The position numbers and the translations under genes are program-made. From assembly GCA_019636535.1 (NCBI GenBank), contig JAHBXK010000024.1, forward strand, positions 1 to 51,993: DNA of 51,993 nt, given 5' to 3'. The stretch is from Phycisphaeraceae bacterium. Its GTDB lineage: Bacteria; Planctomycetota; Phycisphaerae; Phycisphaerales; UBA1924. Numbering within the stretch: position 1 is the first letter of the stretch; every line of letters begins with the position of its first letter. Positions 1 through 7,587 of this stretch are shown in pieces. The notes under the pieces are model-generated. The model was not told the DNA's origin. It did no database searches and saw nothing but the letters and a program-made list of their open reading frames with translations.

Positions 1-1
1 C

Positions 2-31
2 ATCGGCGTGCTCGTCGACAGCCTGGGGTAG
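2..31 (+). CDS. possible C-terminal tail of a gene cut by the window edge
   Basis: Frame 2 reads I-G-V-L-V-D-S-L-G and then TAG at 29-31, directly at the foot of a GC-rich hairpin. This would fit the last residues of a plus-strand protein that begins outside the window. Nine residues are far too few to identify a family, so this is only a note that a gene may end here. Confidence 0.22.
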   Translation: MGVLVDSLG

Positions 32-54
32 GCGAGCGCAGCGAGCCACCCCAG
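23..54. repeat. GC-rich hairpin, possible terminator of the upstream gene
   Basis: CTGGGGT (23-29) pairs with ACCCCAG (48-54), and GGC (31-33) pairs with GCC (45-47) after a one-base bulge. The loop region is GAGCGCAGCGA. No T-run follows, so it is not a classical intrinsic terminator. It could be a dispersed palindromic repeat or a 3' stabilising hairpin. Confidence 0.45.
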
Positions 55-183
55 CTGAACATCCCCCCCCACCTCCGCACGCTGTAAGCGTGCTCGTGGC
101 GCACCTTCCCGCTTCTGCCGCTCTGCCCCTTGAGCGCGTCTTCCACCTCGATCCCCCGATCCCTTCTTCTCCAGCAGGGGGTT

Positions 184-208
184 GCAGGGGGACCGCAGGT
201 CCCCCTGC
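184..208. repeat. perfect 11-bp stem-loop
   Basis: GCAGGGGGACC (184-194) and GGTCCCCCTGC (198-208) are exact reverse complements around a GCA loop. It lies downstream of the minus-strand gene ending at 491 and could stop or stabilise that transcript. Neither side has a T-run. Confidence 0.5.
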
Positions 209-271
209 ACACGCACCACCACCCCGCCCTCCGCGCCACGAACCCCCTGACGCCAACGCTGTTCGCCTCTT

Positions 272-295
272 CCACTCTGCCGCTTGGCCGCTTCT
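272..295. repeat. 8-bp tandem array, locus 1 (CCGCTTCT-type)
   Basis: Three consecutive octamers, CCACTCTG, CCGCTTGG and CCGCTTCT, lie here. The same unit pattern, with the same terminal CCGCTTCT/CC, recurs at 3863-3910 and in inverse orientation at 12309-12356. This is a dispersed non-coding repeat family in this genome. Confidence 0.6.
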
Positions 296-490
296 AAGCC
301 GCTTGCACACCCCCACCCCCCCGTGTACATTGTCCCCGTGATCGCCACCGCCATCACACGATCAACCCCGCGCTCCTCGGTGAGCGCCGATCAAGCCGTG
401 CCCGGCCTGCCCGACTTCCTCGCGCCTTGGCAGCCCGATCTGGGCATGTCCCGCCCCGTGCACGAGAACCCGGCGGCAACGTGACGCATG

Positions 491-1243
491 TCACCTTCCA
501 GCCAGAATGACTCGGGCAACAGTGCCGTTCGTTGCAATGAGCACGCGATCCCCTGAGAGTGTCTCGGCATACGCAGTGCCGTTGTAGAACGGCTCGACGA
601 TTGCGAATCGCTCGGCGTAGGCATCGCGTCCGCTTCGGATGATGTGGAACCATCCGCGAGCATCGCGGGCTCGGGCATAGCCCTTGTGGAACACGTCAAG
701 GTCGATGAAGCGCTGCATGTGGAGCGGACGGCCATCCCAATCGACATGACCGCACAGACCGCCTTCTGTGTAGCGGACAACGGCGGCACGCTCGCGGTAG
801 TCGCCCGCGTAGAGATGGCCGCCGACACCGACCCGCCGACCATGGTTGTCGATATGTCCGTAAAGCCCATCCGCCCTACGAACAGCGCACCGGCCTTCTT
901 GAAAGTTCCCGCACCAGTCGTAGCGATCAGAGTAGAGCGGTGAACCGTTCAGGCGGATGTGCAGCCACCCTCGCCCCGCTTCCTCAACTGCCGCAAGGCC
1001 GTCGTAGTATCCCCACACCTCACGGAAGCGCGCCGGGTAGACGGGCGAGCCCTGTGCATCAATGTGGAAGGCTCCGGTATGATCCCGCGCAGGAGCGATG
1101 CCCGGCTCGTGATACTCGCAGACAAGGCCAAAACGAGATTCGTACAGAGGCACGCCATCGACGACGTGATGCGTGCCGTCGGCTGAGACTTCCGCGATGC
1201 GCCACGGGCCTACCTGCCGTTGAGCGGTTTCCGCATGTTGCAC
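491..1243 (-). CDS. WG-repeat-like protein
   Basis: About 250 residues built almost entirely of degenerate repeats of roughly 36-40 residues. The pattern is W-[FL]-H-I, then G.P.Y..R[FY], then an aromatic-G-.-A stretch (for example GWLHI..NGSPLYSDRYDW and GWFHI). This matches WG/KWG-type beta-repeat proteins, whose general role is undefined. There is no signal peptide or membrane segment. I take the GTG at 1241-1243, inside the 3' end of the upstream glycosyltransferase/radical SAM gene. The overlap with that gene is 34 bases and the repeat fold begins just after it. A TTG at 1306 would lengthen the overlap. The overlap implies translational coupling, so the protein is probably a partner or substrate of the upstream enzyme. 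The function is unknown. Confidence 0.75.
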   Translation of the reverse strand: MQHAETAQRQVGPWRIAEVSADGTHHVVDGVPLYESRFGLVCEYHEPGIAPARDHTGAFHIDAQGSPVYPARFREVWGYYDGLAAVEEAGRGWLHIRLNGSPLYSDRYDWCGNFQEGRCAVRRADGLYGHIDNHGRRVGVGGHLYAGDYRERAAVVRYTEGGLCGHVDWDGRPLHMQRFIDLDVFHKGYARARDARGWFHIIRSGRDAYAERFAIVEPFYNGTAYAETLSGDRVLIATNGTVARVILAGR

Positions 1244-3558
1244 GTCTGGCACAGATGATGCTCCCGGTAGGTACCGCGCAGCGTCTGGTACTGCTTGCCG
1301 TTCCAAATCTCCATCATCGCATTGTCGTTCAGGTTGCCGAATTCACCAAGCGTCCGCCGCTGCGCATCGGGAGCGCAGCACGGGCCAAAGCGTCCTTCGG
1401 CGCTCACCCATGCCTCTTCGCCAAGAAACGGACACGGCCCACCGGGCGCGATGTCGCCGGGGTCGTTCGGGTCGAGTGGGTGGACATTCTCGATGAGCAC
1501 ACGCTTTCCGCAGGGCAAAGGGCATTCGGAAGCGGTCCGTTCAACTTCCGCGACGATCCGATTCCATCGCTCAACCGCCGTCCGGGACCGCCTCATGGAC
1601 ATCCCCTTGATTTGCTCGAAGTGTGCCCAGAGGTGATGCCCCTTCACTCGATCGACACCGAGCGACGCGGCCAGACGCACCATCGCGGGCAACTCGGCGA
1701 CGTTGGATTCCAAGAACGTGGTCTGGAACGTGACCCGACAGTAGTTGCCGCCGCCCGCGGCGTGCTCGTCTCGCTCGGCAATGAACACCCGCACGTTCTC
1801 GATGATCGTCTTCCAGTCGGAGCCGATCATGATCGCCTCCTGCGTGGCCGCCGTCGCGCCGTTGATTGAAATCTTCGTGTCCGACGTGACGGGCACGATG
1901 CGCTTTGCCCACTCCCGCGCGCCCCGGCTCGGGAATGTGCCGTTCGTGGTAAGGTTCATCTTGACCCCGAACTCGGCGCACAGGTCAACGAATTCGTCAA
2001 AGTGCTTGTAGAGGAGCGGCTCGCCCATCGTGCTTGGGATGACCTCGCGGAGCCGCGTGCCTCGACAACTCTCCAGCACGCGACGGACCATGGCAACGTC
2101 CATCCGTCGCTTGGGAAGTCCGTTCGCACGGCGGGCAAGTTGCAGCGCGCTGTGCGGGGAGTGCTCCTCGCACATGACGCACTTCAAGTTACAGTCGTCA
2201 GGGTTGGTGTCGAAGGTGATCCGCCACGGTCCCGCGTCAGAGCCTGGCAGCGCGGCGGCCTTGGTACTCCTCACGCGATCGTAAACTGCTTCGACATGGG
2301 TCGCGTGCGAGCTGATGCTGGGCACGTTGCCCGATTCGGAGTAGAGATACCCGCGCTGCGCCAGCCGCTTTCCGAGGCCGGGGTCGTCGATGAGCCGTTG
2401 CAACTGCGCCGCCATGGCCCCGGCGTCACGGTGCTTGAAGAGCAAGCCGTTGACTTCGTGCCGGACGTACTCGCTCATGCCGCCAACGTCGGCGGTGATG
2501 ACCGGCACGCGGGCGTGCTGCGCCTCGTGGATGACCAACGGCGAGTTCTCCGTCCAGATTGAAGGGACCACAATGGCATCGACGCGGTTGAGCACGTCGG
2601 GGATGATCCGTTCGTTCTGATACTCGCCCATCCACTCGACACGGGCACCAGCCCCATCGGGCAGCGCGGCGGCCATGCGTCGAAGTGAAGCGGTGTACGG
2701 CTCGCGTGGGCGGCCCCAGATGCGGAGCATCGGTCCGCCCTTCAAGCGTCCAAATGCCTCGATGAGTTGATGGATGCCCTTGGCCGGTGTGTGGGTGCCG
2801 ATGTACCCGAAGACATAAGCACTGTCGGGTTGACGCATCCGCCCGGACAGCCGCTCCAAGTCAAACCCGTAGTCCAAGTACGTCAACTTCTCGGCTGGGA
2901 TGCCGAAGTCGTCACAGTGGCGCGACAGGACATGCTTTGACGGGGCGATGAACGTGTCCACCAGCCCTGTGACTTCTCGAACGTGGCGCATGCGTTTGCC
3001 CACCCATGCCGCCCATTGCGCGGTGTCCGCCTCCCAGTCATCGGGCGACCCCGAGAAGTACAGGGCGTAGCACCTTTGAGCGCACTTGCGGTCGTCTTGT
3101 CCGTCACACTGCGGGTAGGGTTCTTCGCCCACGCCGGAAGTACGCTGCATGAACTGCCCGCGCGGGCACATGAGCCAGAAGTCGTGCAGCGTGTAGACTA
3201 TGGGGATGCCGCTCTTGGCCACGACCGCCAGCATGGATGTAGAGAGGTGGGAGACGTGGTTTACGTGCACTACGTCCGGCTGGAACGCATCGAGCAAACG
3301 CGACAGAGCTGCGTCTATGTCCGCATGGCGGTAGCGGTCTCTTGATTCGGGGTTGTTGACGACGCGCAGACGGATGCGGGCATCGCCGGGGTCGGATTCA
3401 TCTACTGGCGCGTAATGCTCCGCGAACGGGTCCTCGTACCGCGCGAACACCCGGACCTCGTGCCGATCCGCCAACGCTCGGGCAAGCGACTGGGTGTAGA
3501 CCTCGGAACCCGCGTTGTAGCGGGGCGGATAGCCGTGGATGACCAGAAGAATCCTCAT
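1210..3558 (-). CDS. fusion of family-4-like glycosyltransferase and radical SAM/SPASM enzyme
   Basis: A 782-residue two-part enzyme. Residues 1 to about 400 form a GT-B glycosyltransferase: MRILLVIHGYPPRYNAGSE at the N-terminus, a THDFW motif, FGYIGTHTPAKG near 250, and a nucleotide-sugar-binding stretch near 343 with EAQHARVPVITADVGG. From about 450 it becomes a radical SAM protein with CNLKCVMC near 456-463 (CxxxCxxC, [4Fe-4S] and SAM). A SPASM-like C-terminus carries further cysteines (GPCCAPD near 724, HLCQTCNMR near 768) for auxiliary clusters. I choose the ATG at 3556-3558 because the GT fold starts there. The WG-repeat gene overlaps its 3' end. The glycosyltransferase probably modifies a surface glycan or protein. 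The substrate of the SAM part cannot be read from the sequence. Confidence 0.85.
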   Translation of the reverse strand: MRILLVIHGYPPRYNAGSEVYTQSLARALADRHEVRVFARYEDPFAEHYAPVDESDPGDARIRLRVVNNPESRDRYRHADIDAALSRLLDAFQPDVVHVNHVSHLSTSMLAVVAKSGIPIVYTLHDFWLMCPRGQFMQRTSGVGEEPYPQCDGQDDRKCAQRCYALYFSGSPDDWEADTAQWAAWVGKRMRHVREVTGLVDTFIAPSKHVLSRHCDDFGIPAEKLTYLDYGFDLERLSGRMRQPDSAYVFGYIGTHTPAKGIHQLIEAFGRLKGGPMLRIWGRPREPYTASLRRMAAALPDGAGARVEWMGEYQNERIIPDVLNRVDAIVVPSIWTENSPLVIHEAQHARVPVITADVGGMSEYVRHEVNGLLFKHRDAGAMAAQLQRLIDDPGLGKRLAQRGYLYSESGNVPSISSHATHVEAVYDRVRSTKAAALPGSDAGPWRITFDTNPDDCNLKCVMCEEHSPHSALQLARRANGLPKRRMDVAMVRRVLESCRGTRLREVIPSTMGEPLLYKHFDEFVDLCAEFGVKMNLTTNGTFPSRGAREWAKRIVPVTSDTKISINGATAATQEAIMIGSDWKTIIENVRVFIAERDEHAAGGGNYCRVTFQTTFLESNVAELPAMVRLAASLGVDRVKGHHLWAHFEQIKGMSMRRSRTAVERWNRIVAEVERTASECPLPCGKRVLIENVHPLDPNDPGDIAPGGPCPFLGEEAWVSAEGRFGPCCAPDAQRRTLGEFGNLNDNAMMEIWNGKQYQTLRGTYREHHLCQTCNMRKPLNGR

Positions 3559-3912
3559 GGCCCCAAGAGTAGGGAACGTCTGGAATTGCTGACACAGTAC
3601 CGCATGACAAGCTCGTTGGATTCGAGAGCGTGACACTGACCGCTGCTCTTTGCTTCCCTCGCCACTAACCTGCGCAGCAGGTCAGTGCTCTTCTCAATCA
3701 CCAACTCCCACGAACATCTGATATCAACTCAACAACAGTCTCAACAAGTCCCCACCACTCCTCCTGCCTACACCAATCCCCATCTCCCCTCCGAGTCCCT
3801 TCCCAGCCTCCGCGATCTCCACGTTCACCCCCTTCGCACTCCCCTCGCGAGTTCACACTCCGTCGCTTTGCCGCTCTGCCGCTCTGCCGCTCTGCCGCTC
3901 TGCCGCTTCTTC
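3559..3912. other. intergenic region with tandem array
   Basis: This holds the upstream region of the minus-strand glycosyltransferase gene and the downstream region of the ABC permease gene. Apart from the octamer array at 3863-3910 there is a C/T-rich stretch without a credible gene. Confidence 0.5.
3863..3910. repeat. 8-bp tandem array, locus 2 (CCGCTCTG x4)
   Basis: Four perfect CCGCTCTG units occupy 3871-3902. TCGCTTTG precedes them and CCGCTTCT closes the array, as at locus 1. It lies just downstream of the ABC permease stop. A period of 8 is not a multiple of 3, which argues against coding. Confidence 0.85.
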
Positions 3913-5823
3913 CTACGCCGTCCCCGCCAACCGCCGCACCGTCATGTCAAAGTTGTGCACCATGCTCGACCGCAGCCCGTACACCATCGCCATGTACACG
4001 CCCGCCGCCACCACCGCGCCCAGCAGCAGACTCACCCGCGCCCCGGCGGTCGCGTAGTTCACGCTGATCATCTCCCGCATCCCCTGCTCCGGCACAATCA
4101 CCGAATACAGCGCGCTCGCCGGCGACAGCGCCCCCAGCGTCGGACCGATCACGTCCACGCTCGCCGACGCGTTGAAGGCGCACAGACCCACGATCCCCGC
4201 CACCGCCCCCACCACGCCCACCGTCGCCACCACCGCGCTCAACAAGCCCTTGCTCTTGAGCGACCAGTGCATCCCCACCATCACCACGAACGCCAGAAAC
4301 GCCACCGACACAATCCCCACCACCAACGCGGCCTCCGGCAGCACCACCGGCACGTCCACCGTCCGCGCAGCGCCCGTCGTCGGGGGCGTGTGCGTCACCA
4401 TCACCCCGCCGCCCGCTCCCCCCGTTCCCCCGCCGCGCTCCACAACCCCCATCTGCCCGAGCCCGACGTACAACCCCGCCAGCAGCAGCGTCCCCACCGG
4501 CACGGCCAGCAGCGGCAGCAGGTACGTGATCATCCCGCGCAGCTTCCCGGAGAGATACTGCCTCGGCGTGATCGGCGTCGTCAGCAGCAGATCAAGCGTC
4601 CCGTCCTCGCGCTCCTTCGCCACCGCCGTCGCCGACATGTTCAGCGCCACCAGCGTCAGCACCGCAAGCTCGCCCGTGATCGCGTACAGCAGCACCGTGC
4701 GGAACGTCAGCGCGCTCATCCCCCCGCCGTGGAAGTAGACCACCAGCCCCAGCCCGAACAAGCCGCCGATCGTGATGAAAGACCACCGCGCCATCATCCG
4801 GCCGAACGTCGCGTTCCGCGCGGCGGCCTCGCGCCACGCGATCGGATTGTGCCACACCGACCGCGCGCGCCGAGTCGTCGATCCGCTGGCGCCCAGCCCG
4901 AACATCCGCCTGTACCACGGCACCGCCGCCGCGCTCCCGCCCTCTCCGCCGCCGCCCGTTCCGCGAATCCCCGCCGCGATCGCGATCCCGCCCAGCCGAA
5001 CCGTGAACGTCGACGCGATCACCAGCAGCGCCGAGATCCCCAGCGAGAGCACGTTGAACGTCGTCACCGGCCGCTCGAGAAACCACGGCCCCAGCCCCGA
5101 CGTCGTCCCCTCCGCGAAGCGCTGATACCCCGTCGGGTCCAGCAGCGCCTGCAGGCACAGGAACGGATTGAGCGCGGTGAAGTACGTCACCTGCGCGCCG
5201 CCCGACGTCAGCCGGTCCGCCGCGAACGTCACCGCGATGAACGACACCACGCCGACGTAGAACGCGAACACCGCGCGCTTGCCGACCAGCCGCGACACGC
5301 TCAGCGCGATCGCCAGCGCGCCCACCATCACCGCCGCGCTCGCCGCGATCAGGTACGACGCCAGGATCGTCCGCCCCGGCACGCCCCCGAAGTACTGCGT
5401 CAGCGCGAACAGCGGCAGCGAACTGAACAGCAGAGCGAGAATGAAGAACAACCGCCCGAGCAGGTTCCCCAGCACGATCTCACCCGCCGACAGCGGCGTC
5501 GTCAGCAGAATGTCCCACGTCCGCGGGTTCGCCTCCTGCGCGATCGCCCCGGCCATGAACACCGGCGCGAGCAGCGTGATCAACGCGATCTGCAGGTACG
5601 CGACCGACTGGAACGAACCCGCCGCCGCGCCCGCCAACGCGCGCGAGTCGAGATCGCCGGCGACCGTCACGAGCAAAAACCACAGAAGCGCCACGACCAG
5701 CGCGCCCAGATAAATCGTCCGGATGTAGAAGTGGCGGACCCGACGCGATCCGCCCTGGACCAGTCGAACCGCGATCGGATTGATCGGCCCCAGTCTCAGG
5801 AGCCAGCGCAGGATCACCGGCAT
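3913..5823 (-). CDS. ABC-2 type transporter permease, two tandem modules
   Basis: 636 residues with about a dozen hydrophobic segments. Two halves each carry the loop typical of ABC-2/NosY-like permeases: TWDILLTTPLSAGEIVLGNLLG near residue 101 and GTLDLLLTTPITPRQYLSGK near residue 406. A single chain therefore seems to supply both membrane modules. The first half has the usual cluster of helices after the loop. A glycine-rich linker (GTGGGGEGGS) separates the halves. No ATPase gene lies next to it, so the nucleotide-binding partner must be encoded elsewhere. I use the ATG at 5821-5823. The open frame continues far upstream but there it is Ser/Pro/Arg-rich and runs antisense to the protease gene. 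The cargo is unknown. Confidence 0.85.
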   Translation of the reverse strand: MPVILRWLLRLGPINPIAVRLVQGGSRRVRHFYIRTIYLGALVVALLWFLLVTVAGDLDSRALAGAAAGSFQSVAYLQIALITLLAPVFMAGAIAQEANPRTWDILLTTPLSAGEIVLGNLLGRLFFILALLFSSLPLFALTQYFGGVPGRTILASYLIAASAAVMVGALAIALSVSRLVGKRAVFAFYVGVVSFIAVTFAADRLTSGGAQVTYFTALNPFLCLQALLDPTGYQRFAEGTTSGLGPWFLERPVTTFNVLSLGISALLVIASTFTVRLGGIAIAAGIRGTGGGGEGGSAAAVPWYRRMFGLGASGSTTRRARSVWHNPIAWREAAARNATFGRMMARWSFITIGGLFGLGLVVYFHGGGMSALTFRTVLLYAITGELAVLTLVALNMSATAVAKEREDGTLDLLLTTPITPRQYLSGKLRGMITYLLPLLAVPVGTLLLAGLYVGLGQMGVVERGGGTGGAGGGVMVTHTPPTTGAARTVDVPVVLPEAALVVGIVSVAFLAFVVMVGMHWSLKSKGLLSAVVATVGVVGAVAGIVGLCAFNASASVDVIGPTLGALSPASALYSVIVPEQGMREMISVNYATAGARVSLLLGAVVAAGVYMAMVYGLRSSMVHNFDMTVRRLAGTA

Positions 5824-5894
5824 GGCCCCGATGATACGGACTGGGGGGATCCGAGTTTCGCGGGCCGTGTGCGGGGAATCGGGTGGGGGGAAGG

Positions 5895-5920
5895 GGGGGT
5901 GTTCCACGTGGAACACCCCC
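5895..5920. promoter_or_regulatory. parS: parS centromere-like site
   Basis: TGTTCCACGTGGAACA (5900-5915) is a perfect 16-bp palindrome of the ParB-binding parS type (compare TGTTTCACGTGAAACA). Five G and five C flank it, extending the palindrome to 26 bp. It sits in the non-coding gap between the SUI1 gene and the ABC permease gene. ParB loads at such sites to segregate the chromosome, and they usually cluster around the replication origin. Confidence 0.88.
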
Positions 5921-6026
5921 TCTGCGAAGCGCGCGCGTGCGGCAAAACGAATGTGGATGCTGATTTGTGACGATGGATCGTCGGCGGATGGATTGAAGTG
6001 GCGATGAAAGAGCGTGGAACGGGTTT

Positions 6027-6398
6027 TCAGCCGCCGGAGGCCTTGGCCTTGTAGCCCAATGCGCAGAGTTTGGTCACGATGGCGTCGCGGTGGTCGCCTT
6101 GGATGACGATCTCGTCGTCGTCGATGCCGCCGCCGGTGCCGAGGGAGGTGCGGAGGGACTTGAGCATCGCGGCGAGGTTGGAGGGCGTGGGGTCGAGGCC
6201 GGCGATGACGCAGCAGGCCTTGCCCCGGCGCTTTTCGCGGCGGACGCGTGGGGACTGGTGTTGCGGGAGGATGACCTGGCCGGCGGCGTTGCGCGGGCAA
6301 GCGCAGACGTCGGGGGCGTTGGCGCTGGGGAGCGGCTTGCCGCAGACCTCGCAGGTGACGGGTCGCTGGAGCGGCGTGCCGTGGAAGAGGCCGGACAT
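6027..6398 (-). CDS. SUI1/eIF1-family translation factor (YciH-like) with N-terminal Cys cluster
   Basis: 123 residues. The C-terminal two thirds match the SUI1 fold: RRGKACCVIAGLD, a GTGGGIDDDEIVIQGDHRD core, and a closing LGYKAKASGG much like E. coli YciH. The family monitors start-codon or initiator-tRNA pairing in eukaryotes and archaea. The bacterial role is less clear. The first 35 residues add four cysteines (16, 19, 32, 34, as CEVC...CAC) that could bind zinc, which E. coli YciH lacks. ATG at 6396-6398. The upstream protease gene ends 8 bases before it, suggesting co-transcription. The parS site lies immediately downstream. Confidence 0.88.
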   Translation of the reverse strand: MSGLFHGTPLQRPVTCEVCGKPLPSANAPDVCACPRNAAGQVILPQHQSPRVRREKRRGKACCVIAGLDPTPSNLAAMLKSLRTSLGTGGGIDDDEIVIQGDHRDAIVTKLCALGYKAKASGG

Positions 6399-6406
6399 GG
6401 GGGATG

Positions 6407-7336
6407 TTACTGCGATCCGCTGCGCGCGGGTGGAGGTGGAGGCGAGGTTGCGCGGTCGTGCTTGATGAGTTGATTGATCCACGCGGGGTTGGGGCGGGTG
6501 ATGGTGGTGGTGAAGGTTGGGCCGGAGTTGGCGCGGACCAACTCGATGAGCGTGCAGATGCCAAGAAGCGAGCCTGAGCGGAGGAGCGCTGGGCCGCCGG
6601 AGTCGCCGTGGATATTGGGCGTGTTGGTGAGGTAGGCGTGGAACTCGCCGGGGTCTGGCTCGGTGTTGGAGGTTGGGCCGCCGGTGATGATGCCGGCGGC
6701 GAGGCGGGAGGTGTGGAAGCCGACACCGACGGTGAGGAGATCGGCGCCGGGGAGGGCGTCGGGCGCATCGGCCCATGGCGCGGGGGTGAGGGTGAGCGGC
6801 GCGTGGATGAGCGCGACGTCGACGGGTGGCGAGTGGTCGCGTCCGTTCCAGACGATGCGGCCCGGCGCCTGCTGCACGCCGCCGCGACGGTCGGGGCCGA
6901 GGACGAGGAAGATGGGCTCTTCCACGCAGTGGGCGCAGGTGAGGATGTAGCCGTCGGTTGTGAGTGCCACACCGGAGCCGAAGCCCCGCGGCTCGGCGGG
7001 TCTGCCGTTGGCGGTGAGATCGACGAAGGCGAAGGCGCCGTCGTCGCCCCGGCGCGGGTCGGCGGCGTCGACGCCGTCGAAGATGACGAGCGTTCGGCGG
7101 AGGGCGTAGAGGTCGAACGGCTCACCGTCGATGCGGTGGCCTTGCCAGGGTTCGAGTGAGTCGTTGCGGAGGGGGGATTGGTGATCGCGGACGAGGCGGT
7201 TGCTATCAGCGCAGGCGGAGTGGAAGAGCGCGAGGAGCGGCAGCGCAACCGGGAGCGGCAAGAAGCGGGCGAGCGTGAGCGTGAGGGTCAGCGGGAGCGC
7301 GAGTGCGGGGCGGTTCGGGCGGAGGGTGGTGGGCAT
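6407..7336 (-). CDS. exported trypsin-like serine protease
   Basis: 309 residues. The hydrophobic N-terminus (ALALPLTLTLTLARFLPLPVALPLLAL) followed by HSACADS looks like a signal peptide. The chymotrypsin-fold triad is visible: His in TCAHCVEE (near 136), Asp in VDVALIHA (near 173), and Ser in GDSGGPALL (near 246). There is no PDZ domain, unlike DegP/HtrA, so it is a simple S1-type protease acting outside the cytoplasm. ATG at 7334-7336 is chosen because it gives the signal peptide directly. The gene is the first of a probable pair with the SUI1 gene and is divergent from the PEP-CTERM-like gene, with about 250 bases for two promoters between them. Confidence 0.85.
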   Translation of the reverse strand: MPTTLRPNRPALALPLTLTLTLARFLPLPVALPLLALFHSACADSNRLVRDHQSPLRNDSLEPWQGHRIDGEPFDLYALRRTLVIFDGVDAADPRRGDDGAFAFVDLTANGRPAEPRGFGSGVALTTDGYILTCAHCVEEPIFLVLGPDRRGGVQQAPGRIVWNGRDHSPPVDVALIHAPLTLTPAPWADAPDALPGADLLTVGVGFHTSRLAAGIITGGPTSNTEPDPGEFHAYLTNTPNIHGDSGGPALLRSGSLLGICTLIELVRANSGPTFTTTITRPNPAWINQLIKHDRATSPPPPPARSGSQ

Positions 7337-7587
7337 GCCGTGTGGACTCGCGGGGAGAGGGATGAGGGTGACGACGCGGAACCGGGGTCGCCCGGCCGAT
7401 TCTCGGACGGGAGGGCCCGCGATTCCTTCAGCATTATCTGCGGTTGGAGCTTGTCTGCGGGCCTTGCAACAGGTAACTTCGTAAGGTCGGTGGTCGCCGC
7501 GTGCGTGGCGCTGCCGCGGGGTCGGTTGGTTTGGGGCGATTCGCGGCCCGGTCTGTCTGGAGGAGAGACGAGACACGGGAGCGACAC

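Larger units (their letters stand above)
61..490. other. intergenic stretch without a convincing gene
   Basis: This stretch is C-rich and has low complexity. It holds the hairpin at 184-208 and the 8-bp array at 272-295, both listed separately. The open frames here have no start context and unnatural composition (Pro/Ala/His-rich). It lies downstream of the minus-strand WG-repeat gene and probably contains its transcript end. Confidence 0.5.

Noticed and set aside
2..54. CRISPR-like or tRNA-like structure at the window start
   Set aside because: Only one hairpin, with no repeat spacing and no T-arm.
3871..3902. CRISPR array reading of the octamer repeats
   Set aside because: Units are 8 bp and directly joined, without spacers.
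3685..5970. Long plus-strand open frame of about 760 codons opposite the ABC-2 permease
   Set aside because: It is His/Arg/Pro-rich, has no start signal and is the antisense shadow of a well-supported membrane protein gene; high GC produces such frames.
5824..7248. In-frame extension of the ABC-2 permease far upstream
   Set aside because: The extension is Ser/Pro/Arg-rich and runs through the parS palindrome and antisense to the protease and SUI1 genes; the true start is the ATG at 5823.
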